Shown: positions 20,110 through 29,771, counted from the first letter of the stretch. The stretch is 64,000 nucleotides of DNA from Paraburkholderia sp. DHOC27 (GCF_003429005.1 NZ_QVQV01000003.1:723-64722); one strand, 5' to 3'. A program made the numbers and translations. Notes: a model not told the origin generated them from the sequence alone.

Positions 20110-20820
20110 ATGGTCAGAAGGACCAAGGAAGAGGCGCAGGAGACGCGCTCCGGCATTCTCGATGCCGCCGAACGGGTCTTTTTCGAGAAAGGCGTGTCGC
20201 GCACGTCGCTGGCCGATATCGCCCAGGCTGCGGGCGTGACGCGCGGCGCGATCTATTGGCATTTCGCCAACAAGGGCGACCTGTTCACCGAAATGTTCGA
20301 CCGCGTGCTGTTGCCGCTCGATGAACTGAAGGCCGCCTCGATCAACCCGGAAGAGCCCGATCCGCTCGGCCGGCTGGTGGAAATCTGCACCTTATGTCTG
20401 CGCGACACGGCGGCCGATCCGCGGCGGCGCCGCGTGTTCGACATCTTTTTTCTGAAGTGCGAGTTCGTCGAGGACATGGGCCCGGTGATGGCCCGCTATC
20501 AGACCAACATGCGTGAGGGGCTGGGGAAGATCGAAGCCGGCTTGCGCAACGCGATTTCCAAAGGACAGATGCCCGCCGACCTCAACACGAAGCTCGCGGC
20601 CACGATGCTGCACGCGTTCGTGGGCGGCTCGTTGCGCGACATGCTGCTCCTGCCCGAATCCGCCGATTACGACCTGCACGCCCAGCACATGGTGGAAGGC
20701 ATGTTCGACGCACTGCGGCTCAGCCCTGCCCTGCGCATCGGCAACGGCGTCGGCAACGGCAAAGACATCGGCATTGGAAGCCGCACCATCAACGGCAGCC
20801 GCGCCATCAGTTCTGACTGA
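20110..20820 (+). CDS. TetR/AcrR-family repressor of the adjacent efflux operon
   Basis: A 236-residue regulator with an N-terminal TetR helix-turn-helix (residues 33-52, TSLADIAQAAGVTRGAIYWH). The following HFANKGDLF and the C-terminal domain resemble AcrR, TtgR and BpeR. The start MVRRTKEEAQETR at 20110 is the family N-terminus. A longer in-frame start at 20050 is rejected. The last about 28 residues form an odd tail with repeated Gly-Asn and Ile-Gly dipeptides, not usual in AcrR. It probably represses both itself and the pump operon through the palindrome at 19953. Its 3' end overlaps the convergent downstream gene by 14 bases. Confidence 0.92.
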   Translation: MVRRTKEEAQETRSGILDAAERVFFEKGVSRTSLADIAQAAGVTRGAIYWHFANKGDLFTEMFDRVLLPLDELKAASINPEEPDPLGRLVEICTLCLRDTAADPRRRRVFDIFFLKCEFVEDMGPVMARYQTNMREGLGKIEAGLRNAISKGQMPADLNTKLAATMLHAFVGGSLRDMLLLPESADYDLHAQHMVEGMFDALRLSPALRIGNGVGNGKDIGIGSRTINGSRAISSD

Positions 20821-21559
20821 ACCAGTGCGCTGCATACAGCAGCAAGGCAACCAGAAAGATCATCACCGCCCATGCCCATTGCGGCATGGCATGCGGCGTC
20901 GGCTCGTGATGCGAGACGCTGTGCGAGGCCCGCGCGCCGAACGGCGTACTCGTGGCGCGTCCGGTGAGTGCGCCGCCGTGATCGTGCGTGCGGTTGCGCC
21001 GCGCCATACCGCTCAGGTTGATAGGACGCAGGAACACATGCTGACGCCGGGCAGGCGGACGCCGCGCTTCGTTCGGACCCTGACCGTGCTTGGCCTGGAC
21101 GACCGCGCAGAATTCGGTGAAGAAATCGTCGGCCAGTTCGTGGAGGGCGTTTTCCAGTTGGCGGGCCGGCAGCTCGGAGAGCGGCCCGGCCAAGGTGGCC
21201 CACACCGAATAGTCGATGCGCGTACTCGGTCCTTGCGTGGCGCCACTGTCATCTGCGCGCAGGGAAACGTCGATCTGGCCACGCAGCGAGCCCACGCCAT
21301 CGGCGCGGGCCTTGAAGTTCAGGATGCGATGGGGCGCGTCGGTCTGCGCAACGTCTTTACTGGCCACATGGGCGCGCACTTCGTAGCGCGCGCGCAGCGG
21401 TCCGAGCGGCACGGTCAAGGTCAGCTCGTATTCACCACGCGCGAGGCGGCTGAACGATTCGCAGTTGTCGAGGCTCGCGCGCAGCAACGCGATGTCCTGC
21501 AACGCATCCCAGACTTCGGATGGCGCCAGCGCAATTCGCAACGCGTTGTTCAGTTCCAT
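20807..21559 (-). CDS. CoxG-like SRPBCC-fold protein with C-terminal membrane anchor
   Basis: A 250-residue protein whose first about 150 residues match the carbon monoxide dehydrogenase subunit G (CoxG/DUF1857-like) SRPBCC fold (MELNNALRIALAPSEVWDAL...). A basic, low-complexity linker follows, then one C-terminal membrane helix (WAWAVMIFLVALLLYAAHWF). CoxG proteins recruit CO dehydrogenase to the membrane, but no cox genes are nearby, so the role here is open. The start at 21559 is the family N-terminus. The gene overlaps the 3' end of tetR convergently. Confidence 0.82.
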   Translation of the reverse strand: MELNNALRIALAPSEVWDALQDIALLRASLDNCESFSRLARGEYELTLTVPLGPLRARYEVRAHVASKDVAQTDAPHRILNFKARADGVGSLRGQIDVSLRADDSGATQGPSTRIDYSVWATLAGPLSELPARQLENALHELADDFFTEFCAVVQAKHGQGPNEARRPPARRQHVFLRPINLSGMARRNRTHDHGGALTGRATSTPFGARASHSVSHHEPTPHAMPQWAWAVMIFLVALLLYAAHWFSQN

Positions 21560-21593
21560 GACCGCTTCCCCCGATGACCGCGCGTACCCAGAA

Positions 21594-22037
21594 TCAGGAT
21601 GTCTGATCGATGCGGTCGACCCGCGAGTTATAAAACGCGAGATATCCCTTGATCTGCTGGACCCCTTCGAACGGGTTCTCGTAGCACCAGACGGCGTTCT
21701 CGACGAGGCCGTCTTCGGTGCGCAGGTGGAAATACGACGCGTCACCCTTGAACGGGCAATGTGATGCGTGATCGGACCGTTCGAGCCGCGCCATATTGAC
21801 ATCGGCGCGCGGAAAATAAAACACCTCCGGCAAGCCCGTCTCCGCGAGCGTCAGCGCGGCCTGGGTGTCGGCCATCGTCACGCCCTGATGGATCACGCGC
21901 ACCCGGTGGCTATTCTGTTTGATGTCGATGCGATGGCCGCCGCCCGTTCCGCCGCTGCCGTGCCCGGCCTGACCAGCCGGCGGATTGCCCGCACCGGCGC
22001 CGGTGGGACTGCCATTGGTCGTCGAGGCATCGCTCAT
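21594..22037 (-). CDS. DUF427 domain protein
   Basis: A 147-residue protein. After a Gly/Ala-rich N-terminus of about 35 residues comes the compact DUF427 fold, with motifs TLAETGLPEVFYFPRADV, the CPFKGDASYF signature and a late WCYENP. The start at 22037 gives MSDASTTNG. An upstream in-frame extension to 22154 crosses a terminator and is rejected. The biochemical role of DUF427 is not established. It lies upstream of the CoxG-like gene in the same direction with 34 bases between, so co-transcription is likely. Confidence 0.85.
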   Translation of the reverse strand: MSDASTTNGSPTGAGAGNPPAGQAGHGSGGTGGGHRIDIKQNSHRVRVIHQGVTMADTQAALTLAETGLPEVFYFPRADVNMARLERSDHASHCPFKGDASYFHLRTEDGLVENAVWCYENPFEGVQQIKGYLAFYNSRVDRIDQTS

Positions 22038-22102
22038 GTCACGGCTCCGGTGAGGTGAATCCTGCGCCCGGGCGCAGGAGAACGGCACTAGCAGACTGCG
22101 GC

Positions 22103-22141
22103 GGCTCAAAAAGAAAAAAGCCACGGAAAGATCCGTGGCTT
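22103..22141 (-). terminator. Intrinsic terminator downstream of the 163-residue secreted protein
   Basis: A 10-bp perfect stem (AAGCCACGGA / TCCGTGGCTT, loop AAGA) is followed on the minus strand by a T-rich tract (complement of aaaaagaaaaaa). It begins 57 bases after the stop of the gene at 22198. Confidence 0.9.
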
Positions 22142-22197
22142 CATTATCGGCCAAACTTCGGCGGATTGTGCAGCGTTGCTTGTGCGCTACGTAACGT

Positions 22198-22689
22198 TTA
22201 TTGGTGGTTCCAGTAGAACGCCGCCTTGGCGCTGCCCGAAGCCGGAATCGTCACTGAACGCTGCTGCTCGGTAGTCTCGTAACGCGCGTGGACCGTGTAC
22301 TGGCCGGGGCGCAGCTTGACCAGCATGTAAGGTCCGCGTGACGTTGCCTGCAGGACGTCGCCGCCATGCGCATCGACGATCTGCACGTGCACGTCAGCGA
22401 GGAAATCCGAGCCGGGGCCGGTGAAGCGCAGCGCCAGCGGCCAGTGGCCTTGCGCACGCTGCAACGCCTTCGATTCGTCGCTGCCCACGCCGCCCGACAC
22501 GTACGACACGTCGCCCTGCTGCTGGATCTGCGGCATGCCGCCGCCGTTGTCGTTGCCGGCACTGGTGGTGTCCGTGGTGTTGCCGCCGGTCGTGTCGTTC
22601 TGCGCCCATGCCCCGCCGGCGAGGCCGAGCGTCAGCGCGGCGGTCACGGCTGCCGCTGCGAGCGTGCGGCGTTTACCTTGAATTTTCAT
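22198..22689 (-). CDS. Small secreted protein with carboxypeptidase-regulatory-like beta domain
   Basis: A 163-residue protein with a clear signal peptide (cleavage expected after GGAWA, residue about 29). A Thr/Asn/Gly-rich linker follows, then a beta-rich domain of about 95 residues that reads like a transthyretin/carboxypeptidase regulatory fold (DVHVQIVDAHGGDVLQ...YTVHARYETTEQQRSV). It is probably periplasmic. It follows degQ in the same direction across a gap of about 240 bases and ends at its own terminator. No specific function is known to me. Confidence 0.8.
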   Translation of the reverse strand: MKIQGKRRTLAAAAVTAALTLGLAGGAWAQNDTTGGNTTDTTSAGNDNGGGMPQIQQQGDVSYVSGGVGSDESKALQRAQGHWPLALRFTGPGSDFLADVHVQIVDAHGGDVLQATSRGPYMLVKLRPGQYTVHARYETTEQQRSVTIPASGSAKAAFYWNHQ

Positions 22690-22933
22690 TGCTTCGCTCC
22701 TTTGTCTTTATGTTCAGTGCTCTCGGTGCAACTGAGCCCGGAAAGTCCGGACGTCCCTCTTCTGCAACTGCTGTGCCTGGTTGAAGGAAGGACGCCGGGA
22801 AGAGCCGCGCCGACGCCATGTGGAAGCACGGGGCGCGCGGTGAGAAGCGGGAAGGGAAAGACCAGAAAGGTACAAGGAGCCGGTTCGTCGGCAGATTATG
22901 CAAACGAACCGGCAAGTTTTACGTCAACCGCGA

Positions 22934-24460
22934 TCAACCCAGATCCACCGGCACGAAGATCTGCGAGTTGTCCCGCTGGATCAGCAGCGCGATGCTGTTG
23001 CCTGCCTGCGAGATCATCTGCTTCAACTGATCGACGCTCGTCACCGGACGGCCGTTCACCGCGAGGATCACGTCACCCGGCTGGATGCCGGCGTTTTCCG
23101 CCGCGCCGCCCGACTGCTGGACCAGGAGACCGTGCGAGATCGACGCGCTGCTCTTCTCCTCAGGCGTGAGCGGCCGCACCGCGACGCCCAGACGGCCCTG
23201 CAACTGCGCCGGCGCATCGCTCTTGTCGTTCGAGGCCACCTTGGCGTCGGCCATTGAGCCGATCTTCACCTTGATGTCCTTGTTCGCCTTGTCACGCCAT
23301 ACGGTGATAGTTGCGGAGCTGCCCGGCGCGATGCTTGCCACCTGCGCCGGCAGATCGGTCGAGTCCGCCACCGGCGAGCCGTTCACTGCCGTGATCACGT
23401 CGCCGGGCTGCAAACCGGCCTTGGCTGCCGGACCGTCCGGATCCACCGAGCTGACCAGTGCGCCATTCGGCTTGCTCATGCCGAACGAGTCTGCCAGTGT
23501 CTGATTGAGACCCTGCACCGCGACGCCCAGGCGTCCACGGCTCACGTGACCGGTCTTGACCAGGTCGTCCTTGACCTTGATCGCCTCATTGATCGGGATT
23601 GCGAACGACAGGCCCTGGAAGCCGCCCGTCTGCGAGTAGATCATCGAGTTGATGCCAATTACTTCGCCCTGCAAATTGAATAGCGGGCCACCCGAGTTAC
23701 CCGGATTCACCGGCACGTCGGTCTGGATAAACGGCGTGTAGTTTTCGTTCGGCAGCGAACGCGATTTCGCGCTGATGATGCCCGAGGTCACGGTGTTGTC
23801 GAAGCCATACGGCGAGCCGATCGCCACCACCCACTGGCCGACCTTGCTCTGGTTCGGATCGCCAATCTTCACGGTCGGCAGATCGCTGGCGTCGATCTTC
23901 AGTACGGCGACGTCAGACTGCTTGTCCGCGCCCACCACCTTCGCCTTGAATTCACGCTTGTCGGTCAGCTTGACGGTCACCACGTTGGCGCCGTCGACCA
24001 CGTGCGCGTTGGTCAGGATGTAGCCATCGCTGCTTACGATGAAGCCCGAACCCAGGCTCGCGCTCGGCTGATCCGATCCGTCGCCGCCGTCTCCGCCACC
24101 GCCGCCCTGCATGCCGGGCATGTTGCCGAAGAAACGCTTGTAGAACTGGTAGAACGGATCGCTCGGGTCGATGGGCAACTGCTGCGCGTTGCCGCCGTTG
24201 TCCCCGCCGCTGCGCAACGCCGTCTGTTTGACGACGTGCTTGGCGCTGATGTTGACGACCGCCGGACCATAGGTTTCCACCAGGCCCGAGAAATCGGGTA
24301 CGCCCGTCTTCGCGGCGGCCTCGGCAGGCATCATCGCGGCCTGTGCCGGCGAGATGACCTGTGGCGTCGGGACATCGCGATGCCCCGCCACGTAGCCGGC
24401 AGATAGCGCGACGGCAACCGCTACAGCTACGGCGCTGCGGGAAAGGGTTTTTGCTTTCAT
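22934..24460 (-). CDS. degQ: Periplasmic serine endoprotease DegQ/HtrA family
   Basis: A 508-residue HtrA protease for misfolded periplasmic proteins. It has an N-terminal signal or anchor segment (VAVAVAVALSAGYVAG), the catalytic triad His153 (TNAHVV), Asp183 (SDVAVLKID) and Ser256 (GNSGGPL), and two PDZ domains (about 310-400 and 425-505). A Gly/Asp-rich flexible loop (117-130) precedes the protease core. It follows a two-component system in the same orientation, suggesting envelope-stress control, which is inferred. Confidence 0.95.
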   Translation of the reverse strand: MKAKTLSRSAVAVAVAVALSAGYVAGHRDVPTPQVISPAQAAMMPAEAAAKTGVPDFSGLVETYGPAVVNISAKHVVKQTALRSGGDNGGNAQQLPIDPSDPFYQFYKRFFGNMPGMQGGGGGDGGDGSDQPSASLGSGFIVSSDGYILTNAHVVDGANVVTVKLTDKREFKAKVVGADKQSDVAVLKIDASDLPTVKIGDPNQSKVGQWVVAIGSPYGFDNTVTSGIISAKSRSLPNENYTPFIQTDVPVNPGNSGGPLFNLQGEVIGINSMIYSQTGGFQGLSFAIPINEAIKVKDDLVKTGHVSRGRLGVAVQGLNQTLADSFGMSKPNGALVSSVDPDGPAAKAGLQPGDVITAVNGSPVADSTDLPAQVASIAPGSSATITVWRDKANKDIKVKIGSMADAKVASNDKSDAPAQLQGRLGVAVRPLTPEEKSSASISHGLLVQQSGGAAENAGIQPGDVILAVNGRPVTSVDQLKQMISQAGNSIALLIQRDNSQIFVPVDLG

Positions 24461-24618
24461 CGAGTACTCCTGACAGGGAGGGGCTTAGGGATGGGATGAA
24501 GCGTACGGGGTGTCACTTAAAAGAGTCTTAAACAAAGTGAACGTCCGCTATATCGCGGGATTTTCCCTATGCTCATCCAGCCACCCACCCAGCCAGGCGC
24601 AGCGCTGCGCGGCACGGC

Positions 24619-25920
24619 TTAAAACCGCACGCTGACCAGCAGGCCACCGGCCGGCGCGTCGTCGAGCGTGACTCGTGCGCCGTGTTGCAGCGCGATCCGG
24701 CGCACGATGGCGAGCCCCAGCCCGCTGCCGGCAATGTCCGTGCGCACCCGATCCGCGCTGGGTCCGGCGCGGTAGAAGCGGTCGAACACGCGCTCGCGCT
24801 CGGCGAGCGGCACACCGGGTCCGCTGTCGGCGATACGCACGACCGGATGACCGTCTTCGACCACGAGACTCACGTCGACGCGTCCACCGGACGGCGTGTA
24901 TTTCGCGGCGTTATCGACGAGATTGTTGAACATCACGCGCAAGGCTTCGGCATTGCCGGTGACGCTTGCCGCGTCGTTGCGCTCGATGCCGAGATCGATG
25001 CCGCGTTGCTGTGCAAGCGGCGCGTAAGTCAGCACGCAATCTTCGAGCAGCGCGTGCAGATCGATGCTCGTCGTTTCGGTCTGGCCGTCCGGTTCGGAGC
25101 GCGCCAGCGCCAGTAGTTGCTCGGCAAGGCGAGTGGCCCGCGTGACGCCGGCTTGCAGGTCCGCCAGCGCTTCACGGCGAGTGACGTCGTCGTTGGCACG
25201 TGCCACCAGTTGCGTCTGGATCTGCACCGCGGCGAGTGGCGTGCGCAGTTCGTGCGCGGCGTCGGCGACGAAGGCTTTCTGCGTATCGAGCGCGGTGGCG
25301 AGGCGCGCCAGCAGGCCATTCAACGCGCGCACCAGCGGCTGCACTTCGAGCGGCAGACGCGTGTCGGGCAATGCATCGAGCGCTTCCGGATGTCGTGCGT
25401 CGAGCGCACCCGTCACGCGGCGCAACGGTTTGAGTCCACGGCCGACGATGATCCAGACCGCGAGGCCCAGCAGCGGCAACAGCACGATCAACGGCCACAA
25501 CGTGCGTAGCGCGACGTTCGCCGCGAGGCGATTGCGTACTGACACCGGCTGCGCAAGCTGCACGACGTTATCGCCGACGATCGCGCCATACACGCGCCAG
25601 TCGCCGCGATCGGTGTGCTCGGTCGAGAAGCCCAGTTCCGCACGTGGCGCGAGCGGCGCACGCGGCCGCGAGTAGTACATCAACGTGCCGTTGCGATTCC
25701 AGATTTGCAGCACGATGCCTTCGTCGCCGGTATCGCGTGAGCCGAGCACCTGCGAAAAGGATTCCGATGGCAACGCCTCGGCGATTTCCTGCAACTGGTA
25801 ATCGAACAGTTCGTTGGCTTCGGCGAGCGCCTGACGGTAGATAAGCCAGCCGGCAATGCCGACGCCGAGCAACACGATGGCCAGCAGCCAGAACAGCAAT
25901 TGACGGCGAATGGAACGCAT
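24619..25920 (-). CDS. Sensor histidine kinase of two-component system (QseC-like)
   Basis: A 433-residue membrane kinase with two transmembrane helices (7-28 and 139-159) around a periplasmic domain of about 110 residues. A HAMP segment and the phosphorylated His223 in HELRTPLAAV follow. The ATPase domain has N-box NNLVDNAAKYTP and G-boxes (DSGPGVP, GSGLGLAIV). It starts five bases after the regulator gene and signals through it. Layout and length match the QseC/PmrB group. The signal is unknown. Confidence 0.93.
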   Translation of the reverse strand: MRSIRRQLLFWLLAIVLLGVGIAGWLIYRQALAEANELFDYQLQEIAEALPSESFSQVLGSRDTGDEGIVLQIWNRNGTLMYYSRPRAPLAPRAELGFSTEHTDRGDWRVYGAIVGDNVVQLAQPVSVRNRLAANVALRTLWPLIVLLPLLGLAVWIIVGRGLKPLRRVTGALDARHPEALDALPDTRLPLEVQPLVRALNGLLARLATALDTQKAFVADAAHELRTPLAAVQIQTQLVARANDDVTRREALADLQAGVTRATRLAEQLLALARSEPDGQTETTSIDLHALLEDCVLTYAPLAQQRGIDLGIERNDAASVTGNAEALRVMFNNLVDNAAKYTPSGGRVDVSLVVEDGHPVVRIADSGPGVPLAERERVFDRFYRAGPSADRVRTDIAGSGLGLAIVRRIALQHGARVTLDDAPAGGLLVSVRF

Positions 25921-25924
25921 CGAT

Positions 25925-26587
25925 TCAGGCGTCCTTCGCGATCATGTAGCCAAGGCCCCGCACGTTGCGGATCAGATCCGCGCCGAGTTTTTTGCGCAAC
26001 GCGTGGATGTAGACCTCCACGGTATTGCTGCCAATCTCCTCGCCCCAGCCATACATTTTTTCTTCGAGTTGACTCTTCGACAACACCGCGCCGGGCCGCG
26101 CGAGCAGCGCCTCGAGCAGCGCGAATTCACGCGCTGACAGCGCGACCGGCGCACCGGCCAGTGTGACCTGATGCGAAGCGGGATCGAGCGTGAGCGTGCC
26201 GTGGCGGATGGTCGAATCGCTGCGGCCGGACTGGCGGCGGATCAGCGCACGCATGCGGGCGCCGAGTTCGTCGAGATCGAACGGCTTGACGAGGTAATCG
26301 TCGGCGCCGGCGTCGAGACCTTTGACGCGGTCGGCCACCGCGTCGCGCGCCGTCACGATCAGCACGGGCAACGTGTGACCGCGCGAGCGCAACGCGCGCA
26401 ACACGTCCAGACCGTCACGCTTGGGCAGCCCGAGATCGAGCAACACCAGATCGTAAGGTTCGCCCGACGCCGCGCTCAGCGCCGCCTCACCGTCCTCGAC
26501 CCAGTCGACGGCAAAGCCTTCGCCGCGCAGCGCCTTGCGCACGCCTTCGGCAATCATCCGGTCGTCTTCGACTAGCAATATGCGCAT
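25925..26587 (-). CDS. OmpR-family response regulator (QseB-like)
   Basis: A 220-residue regulator: receiver domain with acidic pocket (Glu7/Asp8/Asp9), phosphoacceptor Asp51 (LVLLDLGLP) and Lys near 101 (LVKPF), then a winged-helix DNA-binding domain ending in IRNVRGLGYMI. The start at 26587 (MRILLVEDD) is the family start. An upstream in-frame extension of seven residues is unlikely. It is the first gene of the operon with the kinase, with degQ downstream. Confidence 0.95.
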   Translation of the reverse strand: MRILLVEDDRMIAEGVRKALRGEGFAVDWVEDGEAALSAASGEPYDLVLLDLGLPKRDGLDVLRALRSRGHTLPVLIVTARDAVADRVKGLDAGADDYLVKPFDLDELGARMRALIRRQSGRSDSTIRHGTLTLDPASHQVTLAGAPVALSAREFALLEALLARPGAVLSKSQLEEKMYGWGEEIGSNTVEVYIHALRKKLGADLIRNVRGLGYMIAKDA

Positions 26588-26979
26588 GGCTCTACGATTC
26601 CGAAACAATCATGATGCCGCATTCTAGCGCCCGAACCGGCATGGGCGCGCCTGCCTGTGGTGCCCCACCGCCGTTGCCATGAGGTCCGCGTCGACATTGG
26701 GGCAAATTCGACGCACGGACGCGGCATATCTCTACAATGAGCGCTTTGCGTGGCGCGCCGCGCGGTTTCGACCGCTGCGGCCAGCGCGCAAGCCGGATAC
26801 TCGAACAGGGGATTGCCTGCAGGCCCGTCCTGACGTGCGGCACAAACGCCGCCGCACGTTCGCCGCGCGCCTGCGCACCCCGAACATTGAAAAAGTACGA
26901 TGCCGCCGCTTGTGCCATTCCTGCTGGCCGGGCCGGTCGTGCCGTCTTTTAGCCGTTACTTTTGCTTTTTTGCCCGTAC
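26588..26979. other. Divergent intergenic region, no gene seen
   Basis: These 392 bases separate the response regulator from the divergent D-Ala-D-Ala carboxypeptidase. Reading frames here are antisense-like, with basic, low-complexity composition and no recognisable motifs. Promoters of both genes are expected but none is distinctive. Confidence 0.5.
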
Positions 26980-28653
26980 ATGACGCACGCCTTTCTGTCT
27001 GCCCTGCTCCGTCGCCACACCGTACATCCCGTACGCGCCGATTCGTCCAGATCGCCAAGATCGTCCACCCAGTCCGTTCCATCGGATTCATCCGTGAGCC
27101 GTACGCGTCCCGCCTTGCAAGGCTTGGTTCGCCCAATGGCCGTGATGCTGGCGTGCACGGCATTTGCCTTCGCCGCGCCTGCGCAGGCGCGCGTCAAGGC
27201 GACGCATCCCGCAGTCAGCGTCAGTACCGTGTTGCCGCCTACCGTGATGGCTGGTCTCGCGCGCGCCCACGTGCCCTTGTCGGCCATCAGCGTGGTGGTG
27301 GAGAAAGTGGGCGATCGCACGCCCATCGTCGCGCTCAACGCCGGGCAGCCGATGATGCCCGCCTCGACGATGAAGCTCGTCACGACCTACGCCGGTCTTT
27401 CGATCCTCGGCCCTGACTACCGCTGGCGCACCAGCGCCTACGCGGATGGCAACCTCGACGCGAACGGCATCCTGCACGGCAATCTGTACATCCAGGGCAC
27501 CGGCGACCCGAAACTCGTCCCGGAAGAATTGATCGACCTCGTGCAGAAGATCCGCAAGGCGGGCATCAACGGCATTGACGGCGCGCTGGTGCTCGACAAG
27601 CGTTTCTTCGATCCGTCGACGCGCGATCTGCCCGCCTTCGACGACGACGCCAATGCGCCGTACAACGTCGGCCCCGATCCGCTGCTGTACGCTTTCAAGT
27701 CGCTGTCGTTCACCATGACGCCGGCGCCCGACGGCAGCGTGGCCGTCGACGTGATCCCCGCCCTCTCGCAATTGCAGATCGACAACCAGTTGCACGCCAC
27801 GCGCGGCCCCTGCCGCGGCGAACTGCCCACGCCTGCCGTGACGCCGCAAGCGAACGGCATGGTCGTCGCAGCGTTTGGCGGCGACTATCCCGAACGCTGC
27901 GGCCCGCGCACGCTGAACGTCGCGGTCCTCGACCACACGACATTTTTTGCGGGCGGTTTTCTCGCGCTGTGGCAGCAGACCGGCGGCACTTTCGCCGGCA
28001 CCACGCATGAAGGCGCAGTGCCGCTCAGCGCACGCCTCGTGGCTACTCACGACGGGCCGATGCTGTCGGACATCGTTCACGACATCAACAAGTTCAGCAA
28101 CAACACGATGGCGCGCAATCTGTTCCTGACCATCGGCGCGGTCACCAGCAAGCCGCCCGCTACGCCGGCAAAATCGGCGCATGCGATCGAAGCGTTTTTG
28201 CAGAAGAGCGGCCTGAACATGGAGTATCTGTCGCTCGACAACGGCTCCGGTCTGTCGCGCGACGAGCACATCACGGCGCTCTCACTCGCCGACCTGTTGC
28301 AGGCGGCCAATGCCAGCCCGGTCGCCCAGGTGTTCGTCGATTCGCTGCCGGTGGCCGGCGTGGATGGCACCATGCGCAACCGGCTCACGTCGCAGCCCGT
28401 GGGCGGCAACGCGCACATCAAGACCGGCACGTTGCGCGACGTGCGCGCCATTGCGGGCTACGTGGCGTCCGCGGACGGCGTCAGCTACATAGTGGTCAGC
28501 ATCATCAACGATCCGCATTCCGAAGCAGCGCGCGCCGCACACGATGCGCTGCTCGAATGGATCTACCAGGGTCCCTCCCAACCCATCCAGGAGGTCGAAC
28601 CCGAGCCGCGCGCCAAGCCCAGGAAAAACCCGCACAAGCGCTCCCAGCATTGA
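26980..28653 (+). CDS. dacB: D-alanyl-D-alanine carboxypeptidase/endopeptidase, PBP4 (DacB) family
   Basis: A penicillin-binding protein that trims and cuts peptidoglycan peptide cross-links in the periplasm. The three active-site motifs are present in order: STMK (PASTMKLVTTY), SNN (FSNNTMARNL) and KTG (HIKTGTLRD), with the PBP4 inserted domain between the first two. The start is uncertain. No good Shine-Dalgarno precedes 26980. The signal-like stretch MAVMLACTAFAFAAPAQA begins at 27136, so the true start could be there (505 residues) rather than 557. The C-terminal tail is basic and Pro-rich. Confidence 0.88.
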   Translation: MTHAFLSALLRRHTVHPVRADSSRSPRSSTQSVPSDSSVSRTRPALQGLVRPMAVMLACTAFAFAAPAQARVKATHPAVSVSTVLPPTVMAGLARAHVPLSAISVVVEKVGDRTPIVALNAGQPMMPASTMKLVTTYAGLSILGPDYRWRTSAYADGNLDANGILHGNLYIQGTGDPKLVPEELIDLVQKIRKAGINGIDGALVLDKRFFDPSTRDLPAFDDDANAPYNVGPDPLLYAFKSLSFTMTPAPDGSVAVDVIPALSQLQIDNQLHATRGPCRGELPTPAVTPQANGMVVAAFGGDYPERCGPRTLNVAVLDHTTFFAGGFLALWQQTGGTFAGTTHEGAVPLSARLVATHDGPMLSDIVHDINKFSNNTMARNLFLTIGAVTSKPPATPAKSAHAIEAFLQKSGLNMEYLSLDNGSGLSRDEHITALSLADLLQAANASPVAQVFVDSLPVAGVDGTMRNRLTSQPVGGNAHIKTGTLRDVRAIAGYVASADGVSYIVVSIINDPHSEAARAAHDALLEWIYQGPSQPIQEVEPEPRAKPRKNPHKRSQH

Positions 28654-28847
28654 GGAATCCTTCTAGCGAAGGCATGCGCGGCGCGCCTCGGACCGTGTAC
28701 GCTTGCGGACAGAGTTTGAAGCGCTCCTCGACGTCAGACAGACGCGCGCACGCAGCCGACCGGTAAAAACGGCGCGCTGCCTCAAACAAAAACGACAACG
28801 TCCGCCGCGGCAACCGCGACGGACTGGGACCACGGAGGAAGACGGAC

Positions 28848-29771
28848 ATGCAATTCGATGCCGAATTGCTGCTGCTCGCCATGGCGCCGGTCTTCCTCGC
28901 ATGCATTGGTTGGGAGGCGTGGCACCTGCATCGCACGCGCCCCGCCGCGCGCTTTTATACATGGCGCGACACGCTGTGCAACACGGCGCTCGCGCTCATG
29001 CAGCAGGCCGCCGACAAACTCGCGTGGCTCGCCATCATTCCCGTGTACGCCTATTGCTATGCGCATTGGCGCATCTATACGTGGCCCGCGGGCTGGCTCT
29101 CGTTCGCCGTGCTGTTCGTCGCGCAGGACCTGCTCTATTACGTGTTTCATCGTTGCAGCCATCGGGTGCGCTGGCTGTGGGCCGCGCACGTGGTGCATCA
29201 CTCGTCGGAGCGGATGAATTTCTCCACCGCGTTTCGCCAGAGCCTGATGTATCCGGTTGCCGGCATGTGGGTGTTCTGGATTCCTCTGGCGGTGCTCGGA
29301 TTTCCGCCCAAGGAGATCGTCGGCATCGTGCTGATCAACCTCGGCTTTCAGTTCTTCGTGCATACCCAGGTGATCGGCAAGCTCGGCTGGGTCGAGTACG
29401 TGTTCAACACGCCATCCATCCATCGGGTGCATCACGCGCGCAACGAGCGCTACCTCGATCGCAACTATGCGGGCGTGCTGGTGATCTGGGATCGCCTGTT
29501 CGGCAGCTTCGTGGAAGAGGATCCGCACGATGCGCCGGTCTACGGCATCGTCGAGCCGCTGCACACGTATAACCCGCTAAAGGCAACGTTCCACGAATGG
29601 GCGTCGATGGGCGCCGACGTGGTCCGCGTGCGCGGCTGGCGCAACAAGCTGCGCGCGCTGTTCGCGCCGCCCGCATGGGCAACCGCGTATCACGAGCAGC
29701 TTGCACGGGAGGGCACCGGGCAGCGCGCGGCGGCGGAAGTGCCTGGCAGTCCGTCTAAAAACGCTTTCTAG
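28848..29771 (+). CDS. Sterol desaturase / fatty acid hydroxylase family membrane enzyme
   Basis: A 307-residue membrane protein with the di-iron histidine motifs of the family: HRCSHR (about 105), HVVHHSSE (about 120) and HRVHHARN (about 200). Several hydrophobic helices surround them. GGAGGAA seven bases before the ATG supports the start. The family introduces hydroxyl or double-bond modifications into lipids. The bacterial substrate cannot be told from sequence. The gene appears monocistronic. Confidence 0.88.
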   Translation: MQFDAELLLLAMAPVFLACIGWEAWHLHRTRPAARFYTWRDTLCNTALALMQQAADKLAWLAIIPVYAYCYAHWRIYTWPAGWLSFAVLFVAQDLLYYVFHRCSHRVRWLWAAHVVHHSSERMNFSTAFRQSLMYPVAGMWVFWIPLAVLGFPPKEIVGIVLINLGFQFFVHTQVIGKLGWVEYVFNTPSIHRVHHARNERYLDRNYAGVLVIWDRLFGSFVEEDPHDAPVYGIVEPLHTYNPLKATFHEWASMGADVVRVRGWRNKLRALFAPPAWATAYHEQLAREGTGQRAAAEVPGSPSKNAF

